This document shows positions 6,270 to 9,412 of a stretch of DNA of 9,412 bases, piece by piece. The stretch covers positions 1 through 9,412 of the forward strand of contig CABSMD010000087.1 in the NCBI GenBank assembly GCA_902478725.1, written 5' to 3'. The notes beneath the pieces were generated by a model that was not told where the DNA came from, did not search any database, and worked only from the letters and a program-made list of their open reading frames with translations. A program made the position numbers and the translations under genes. Each line of letters begins with the position of its first letter. Positions within the stretch are counted from its first letter, which is position 1. This DNA is from an uncultured Clostridia bacterium (GTDB lineage: Bacteria > Bacillota > Clostridia > HGM11514).

Positions 6270-6294
6270 AGCCCTTTGGATTGACAAACGGGCT
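6270..6294. promoter_or_regulatory. Inverted repeat over the metA -35 box, possible operator
   Basis: AGCCC-TTTG at 6270-6278 pairs with CAAA-C-GGGCT at 6285-6294, with one bulged base and a 6-base centre. It spans the TTGACA box of the metA promoter (6281-6286) and lies before the transcription start, so it acts as DNA rather than as an RNA hairpin. A repressor site is a reasonable reading, but no regulator is identified. Confidence 0.4.
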
Positions 6295-6309
6295 GTTTCC
6301 TTATATAAT
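6281..6309 (+). promoter_or_regulatory. Consensus sigma-A promoter of the metA operon
   Basis: TTGACA at 6281-6286 and TATAAT at 6304-6309 are both perfect, with the ideal 17-bp spacer. The leader would be only about 45-50 bases, which is too short for a SAM riboswitch or a T-box. Confidence 0.92.
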
Positions 6310-6362
6310 AAAAAAACACAGCAAATTTTATTGGAAACGATTTTAAAAGGAGGTAAGGTGTT

Positions 6363-7280
6363 ATGCCGATTAAGATTCCGGGCAAGCTGCCCGCCGCCGG
6401 TACATTGCGGAAGGAAAACGTATTTTTTATGAGTGAGCTGCGCGCCATGCGGCAGGACATCCGTCCTCTCAAAATCGTGATTTTGAACCTGATGCCCACC
6501 AAGATCGTGACGGAAACGCAGCTTTTGCGGCTGTTGGGAAATTCGCCGCTGCAGGTTGAGGTGGATTTGATGAAAACCGACTCTTACCAGTCCAAAAACA
6601 CGCCGGAGGAGCATTTTGTAAACTTCTACCACACCTTTGATTACTTCCGCGACAAAAAGTACGACGGGATGATCATCACCGGCGCGCCGGTGGAGCACCT
6701 GGCGTTTGAAGAGGTGGACTACTGGGAGGAGCTTTGCCACATCATGGAGTGGACAAAAACGAACGTCACCTCCACCTTCCACATCTGCTGGGGGGCGCAG
6801 GCGGGGCTATACTACCACTACGGGATCGGCAAGCATGCGCTTGCGGAGAAGATGTTCGGTATCTTCCCCCACCGTGTGCTCAACAAGAAGGCGCGGCTGC
6901 TACGCGGGTTTGACGACCTGTTCTACGCCCCGCACTCGCGGCACACCGATTCGGACGGCGAAGCCATCCGCAGCACCGACGGTCTGGAGGTCATGGCTGA
7001 ATCGGAGGAGGCCGGGATCTACATCGCGGCAAGCAAGGACCGCAAGCAGATTTTTGTCACGGGACACTCGGAATACGACCAGATGACGCTGGCGGAGGAA
7101 TATTTCCGCGACCGTGACAAGGGCCTGGACATTGCCGTGCCAAAGAACTATTTTCCAAATGACAACCCAAAGAAAAAACCGCCGGTTACCTGGCGTTCCC
7201 ACGCCAACCTGCTCTACTCCAACTGGCTGAATTATTATGTCTACCAGACGACGCCTTACGATATCGAAAAGATCAAATAG
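6363..7280 (+). CDS. metA: Homoserine O-acyltransferase MetA, predicted acetyl-CoA specific
   Basis: This 305-residue enzyme acylates homoserine in the first dedicated step of methionine synthesis. It is full length and shows the catalytic Cys C142 in STFHICWGAQAGLYYHYG (137-154), H235 and E237 in FVTGHSEYDQMTLAEEYFRD (231-250), GFDDLFYAPHSRHTD (182-196), NYFPNDNP and WRSHANLLYSNWLNYYVYQ near the end. Residue 111 is Glu in TGAPVEHLAFEEVDYW; in this family Glu111 favours acetyl-CoA, as in Bacillus cereus, while Gly111 favours succinyl-CoA, as in E. coli. The product is therefore probably O-acetylhomoserine despite the usual O-succinyltransferase label. The start follows an AAAGGAGGT site at 6346-6354 and a consensus promoter. 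It leads a three-gene unit, with the next gene 12 bp downstream. No methionine riboswitch or T-box precedes it. Confidence 0.96.
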   Translation: MPIKIPGKLPAAGTLRKENVFFMSELRAMRQDIRPLKIVILNLMPTKIVTETQLLRLLGNSPLQVEVDLMKTDSYQSKNTPEEHFVNFYHTFDYFRDKKYDGMIITGAPVEHLAFEEVDYWEELCHIMEWTKTNVTSTFHICWGAQAGLYYHYGIGKHALAEKMFGIFPHRVLNKKARLLRGFDDLFYAPHSRHTDSDGEAIRSTDGLEVMAESEEAGIYIAASKDRKQIFVTGHSEYDQMTLAEEYFRDRDKGLDIAVPKNYFPNDNPKKKPPVTWRSHANLLYSNWLNYYVYQTTPYDIEKIK

Positions 7281-7292
7281 GGGGGTAACACT

Positions 7293-8255
7293 ATGAAAAG
7301 CCGGGAGATCGTCAAACGCGCGATCCATTTTCAGGACCCGCCGCGCCTGCCATACAACTTTGATTCCAACCGCACGCCGGAGGACGGGATTTCGTATGGT
7401 GAGGACATGATCTGGGTATCCGCCGCGAAGCGGACGCTTACAGACGGCAAAAACGAATGGGGCGTGGAGTATGAGACGCTCGACGACGTGAGCTTTGGGG
7501 AACCCAAGGTATTCCCACTCGCGGGAAAGGAAAGTCTGGAGGACTATGTGTTCCCCGACTTTTCAGAGGACTGGCGGTATGAAGAGTTGCGTCGGACTGT
7601 CAGGGAGAACAACGGAGAGAAATACGTGCTCGGTATGCTGCCGACCGGCCTGTTTCAGCACATGATCGATCTGTTCGGGTTTAACGACTTTCTCATTAAC
7701 GTCGGCATCAACCCCGATTTTGTCGGCGAGGTCTGCGACCGGCTGCTTGCGATCGATCAGACGGTGGCCGAAAAGATGGCCGCATGCGGGGTGGACGGTA
7801 TCCTGACCTTAGACGACGCCGCACTCCAGGATCGCCTGATGATCAGCATGGAGGCGTTTAATACCATTTTTAAGCCCCGGTTTGCAAGGCTATACGAACA
7901 CTGCCACGCGCTGGGGTTGGACACCTTTATCCACAGCTGCGGCTACACCATCGATATCATTGAGGAATGGATCGACGCGGGCTGTGATGTGATTAATCTC
8001 GACCAGCAGGACAACATGGGGATCGACGAGCTCGCCCGCCGCTACCGGGGGCGTATCTGCTTTTACTGCCCGCTCGACATCCAGCGCACGGTCGGGATGG
8101 AAAAAGAGGAGATCGCCGCACGGGTAAAGCAGATGGTAGAGGCGTTTACCAACGGGCACGGCGGGCTGATCGCCAAGACCTACCCCCAGCCCCGCGCGGG
8201 CGGGATGACCGACGAATACCTCAAAACCATGACGGATGCATTTAAAAAATATTGA
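7293..8255 (+). CDS. Uroporphyrinogen decarboxylase superfamily protein (MtaA/CmuA-like), substrate unknown
   Basis: This 320-residue protein belongs to the URO-D superfamily, a TIM-barrel group that covers haem-pathway decarboxylases and cobalamin-linked methyltransferases. Its N-terminus MKSREIVKRAIHFQDPPRLPY is typical of the methyltransferase-like branch rather than true HemE. A metal-binding HSCG (H214, C216) lies in TFIHSCGYTIDIIEEW, followed by AGCDVINLDQQ (229-239) and FYCPLDIQRT (257-266). The third Cys that methylcobalamin:coenzyme M methyltransferases carry near the C-terminus is not evident: that region reads GGLIAKTYPQPRAGGMT (290-306). C259 is a possible substitute. No corrinoid protein gene is next to it. 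The start has an AGGGGGGT site at 7279-7286 overlapping the metA stop, so it is probably co-translated with metA. A methyl-transfer role is inferred; a haem role is unlikely. Confidence 0.85.
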   Translation: MKSREIVKRAIHFQDPPRLPYNFDSNRTPEDGISYGEDMIWVSAAKRTLTDGKNEWGVEYETLDDVSFGEPKVFPLAGKESLEDYVFPDFSEDWRYEELRRTVRENNGEKYVLGMLPTGLFQHMIDLFGFNDFLINVGINPDFVGEVCDRLLAIDQTVAEKMAACGVDGILTLDDAALQDRLMISMEAFNTIFKPRFARLYEHCHALGLDTFIHSCGYTIDIIEEWIDAGCDVINLDQQDNMGIDELARRYRGRICFYCPLDIQRTVGMEKEEIAARVKQMVEAFTNGHGGLIAKTYPQPRAGGMTDEYLKTMTDAFKKY

Positions 8256-8291
8256 CGGCTCCGGCCTGTCAAAACTTTTTAGGAGGATATT

Positions 8292-9143
8292 ATGTTTACT
8301 TTAAGCGCGTTTGCAGACGAGATCAGTATGGACCTCACAACACAGATGGACGTTTTGGACAAGTACAGCATCAAGCACATCGAGATGCGCGGGGTCAACG
8401 GCAAGAATTTGAGCGACTGCACGCTTGCTGAGGCGAAAGAGATCAAAAGCCAGATGGACGCACGGGGATTCTCCCTGTCCGCCGTCGGCTCCCCCATCGG
8501 CAAGATCGGCATTTGTGACGCATTCGGCCCACACCTCGATCAGTTCAAGCGGGTTGTGGAGATCGCGCAGATGATGGAGACCAAATTTATTCGTATGTTC
8601 AGCTTTTTTATCCCCAAGGGGGAGGATCCGGAAAAATACGCCGACGAGGTATTAAAACGGTGGAACCAGTTCATTGAAGCGGCAAAGGGAAGCGGCCTGA
8701 CCCTGCTGCATGAAAACGAAAAGGGGATTTACGGTGACACCGCCGCGCGGTGCCTGAACCTGTTAAAGTCGCTCGACTGCCCCATGGTGCGCGCCACCTT
8801 TGACCCGGCCAATTTTGTGCAGTGCGGTGTGCAGCCCTATCCGGACGCATATGAGCTGCTCGCGCCCTACATAGCCTACATGCACATCAAAGACGCGCTG
8901 TTCGCCGACGGGAGCGTGACCCCGGCAGGCGAAGGCGACGGGCATGTACCCCAAATTCTGGCGGAACTGAAAAAGGCCGGGTACGACGGATTCTTATCGT
9001 TGGAACCGCATCTGGCGGATTTTGAAGGGTTTGCCGCGCTGGAGCAGGAATGCGACGAGAGCAAGCCTGACAAAAGCAAGGGTGCGCTGCTGTTCGGCGT
9101 GGCGGCGGATGCACTCAACAAAATTTTATTGGAATTGGATTGA
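8292..9143 (+). CDS. Sugar phosphate isomerase/epimerase-like TIM-barrel protein
   Basis: This 283-residue protein is of the xylose isomerase-like TIM-barrel (AP endonuclease 2) superfamily. Candidate metal ligands fall at the expected strand ends: E141/E143 in LLHENEKGIYGDT (138-150), D171 in TFDPANFVQCG (169-179), H198 in MHIKDA (197-202) and E238 in FLSLEPHL (234-241). A PAGEGDG loop (211-217) is also typical. Members isomerise, epimerise or dehydrate sugars, inositols and related hydroxy acids; the substrate cannot be read from sequence. There is no signal peptide, so it is cytoplasmic. The start has AGGAGG at 8281-8286, and the gene follows the URO-D-like gene by 36 bp with no terminator or promoter seen between them. 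It is the last gene of the metA operon, with an intrinsic terminator beginning 18 bases after its stop. Confidence 0.88.
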   Translation: MFTLSAFADEISMDLTTQMDVLDKYSIKHIEMRGVNGKNLSDCTLAEAKEIKSQMDARGFSLSAVGSPIGKIGICDAFGPHLDQFKRVVEIAQMMETKFIRMFSFFIPKGEDPEKYADEVLKRWNQFIEAAKGSGLTLLHENEKGIYGDTAARCLNLLKSLDCPMVRATFDPANFVQCGVQPYPDAYELLAPYIAYMHIKDALFADGSVTPAGEGDGHVPQILAELKKAGYDGFLSLEPHLADFEGFAALEQECDESKPDKSKGALLFGVAADALNKILLELD

Positions 9144-9161
9144 GTTTTTCGATAGCCTGAG

Positions 9162-9192
9162 GCCCTGCCGTACATTGTACGGCAGGGCTTTA
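9162..9192 (+). terminator. Rho-independent terminator of the metA operon
   Basis: A perfect 12-bp stem (GCCCTGCCGTAC with GTACGGCAGGGC, 9162-9173 and 9177-9188) closes on a 3-nt ATT loop and is followed by TTTATT and a further T run to 9201. On the minus strand the same hairpin is not followed by a T tract, so termination is mainly for plus-strand transcripts. It stops 2 bases short of the converging regulator's stop codon. Confidence 0.95.
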
Positions 9193-9412
9193 TTCGTTTT
9201 TAAACTCCAAAAATTTATAGACGGGTATGCCCAAGGCTGCCGCTATTGCAAACAAGATGTCAAGAGACATACCGGATTGCGCCGTTTCGATTCTTGCAAT
9301 ATGGCACTGGGTTATGCCAACGACATCCGCCATCTCCTGCTGCGTAAATCCTACCAACTCCCGGTAATAGGCAATATTTTCGCCGATTTTGGCATATTTG
9401 GTAGTATACTTT
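9190..9412 (-). CDS. XRE-family helix-turn-helix transcriptional regulator, start outside the window
   Basis: The last 73 residues and the TAA stop (9190-9192) are present, and the frame runs open off the right edge. The visible part is almost entirely one Cro/C1-type helix-turn-helix domain: IGENIAYYRELVGFTQQEMA, then VVGITQCHIARIETAQSG and SLDILFAIAAALGIPVYKF, with QQEMADVVGI and TQCHIARIE forming helices 2 and 3. The protein therefore probably ends soon after the DNA-binding domain and is small. No in-frame ATG lies inside the window, so the start must be beyond it. It converges on the metA operon, and nothing in the sequence shows what it regulates. The Cys in the recognition helix (Q-C-H) is uncommon at a position that is often Ser or Thr. 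No intrinsic terminator with a T tract is seen for this gene. Confidence 0.88.
   Translation of the reverse strand, partial: KYTTKYAKIGENIAYYRELVGFTQQEMADVVGITQCHIARIETAQSGMSLDILFAIAAALGIPVYKFLEFKNE

Noticed and set aside
6310..6362. A SAM riboswitch or T-box in the metA leader
   Set aside because: The leader is only about 50 bases, AT-rich, and holds no paired regions beyond the ribosome-binding site.
8256..8291. A terminator between the URO-D-like and TIM-barrel genes
   Set aside because: GGC/GCC pairing with a nearby T-run exists, but the stem is only 3-4 bp and the T-run is separated from it, so it should not stop transcription.

Overview
The window looks like chromosomal DNA from a fairly GC-rich, low-copy-element Firmicute, most likely a class Clostridia anaerobe. 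The support is a Mini-RNase III gene, a spore-photoproduct-lyase-family radical SAM gene, a YitT/DUF2179 membrane protein, a transketolase split into two subunits, a Firmicutes-type MetA, and sigma-A promoters and Shine-Dalgarno sites of standard Gram-positive form. No species can be named from the sequence. I see no transposase, integrase, tRNA, rRNA or CRISPR array, and no gene-free stretch longer than about 160 bases.

Layout. (1) 8-421, minus: ruvX. (2) 562-4189, minus: a tightly packed run transcribed as spore-photoproduct-lyase-like radical SAM gene -> YitT-family membrane protein -> transketolase N-terminal subunit -> transketolase C-terminal subunit, closed by a strong intrinsic terminator at 511-546; ruvX lies just beyond that terminator. 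(3) 4242-4290: a compact divergent promoter region. To the right it drives an orphan zinc-ribbon membrane protein (4330-4995). (4) 5033-6201, minus: mini-RNase III and uridine phosphorylase, overlapping by an ATGA. (5) 6202-6362: a second divergent control region with a consensus sigma-A promoter, an inverted repeat over its -35 box and a 19-bp-spaced direct repeat on the other side. (6) 6363-9143, plus: metA, a uroporphyrinogen-decarboxylase-superfamily protein and a xylose-isomerase-like TIM-barrel protein, apparently one operon ended by a 12-bp hairpin terminator at 9162-9192. (7) 9190-9412, minus: the C-terminal part of an XRE-type helix-turn-helix regulator whose start lies outside the window.

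How the genes may work together. The transketolase pair serves the non-oxidative pentose phosphate pathway, and uridine phosphorylase yields ribose-1-phosphate, so two units touch pentose metabolism. MetA activates homoserine for methionine synthesis; residue 111 is Glu, which predicts acetyl-CoA use. It is followed at 12 bp by a protein of the superfamily that includes corrinoid methyltransferases and MetE-like enzymes, then by a TIM-barrel isomerase/epimerase-like protein. The metA/URO-D/TIM-barrel operon is the least explained grouping here. The next most notable point is that the spore-photoproduct-lyase homologue appears to lack the conserved hydrogen-donor cysteine.
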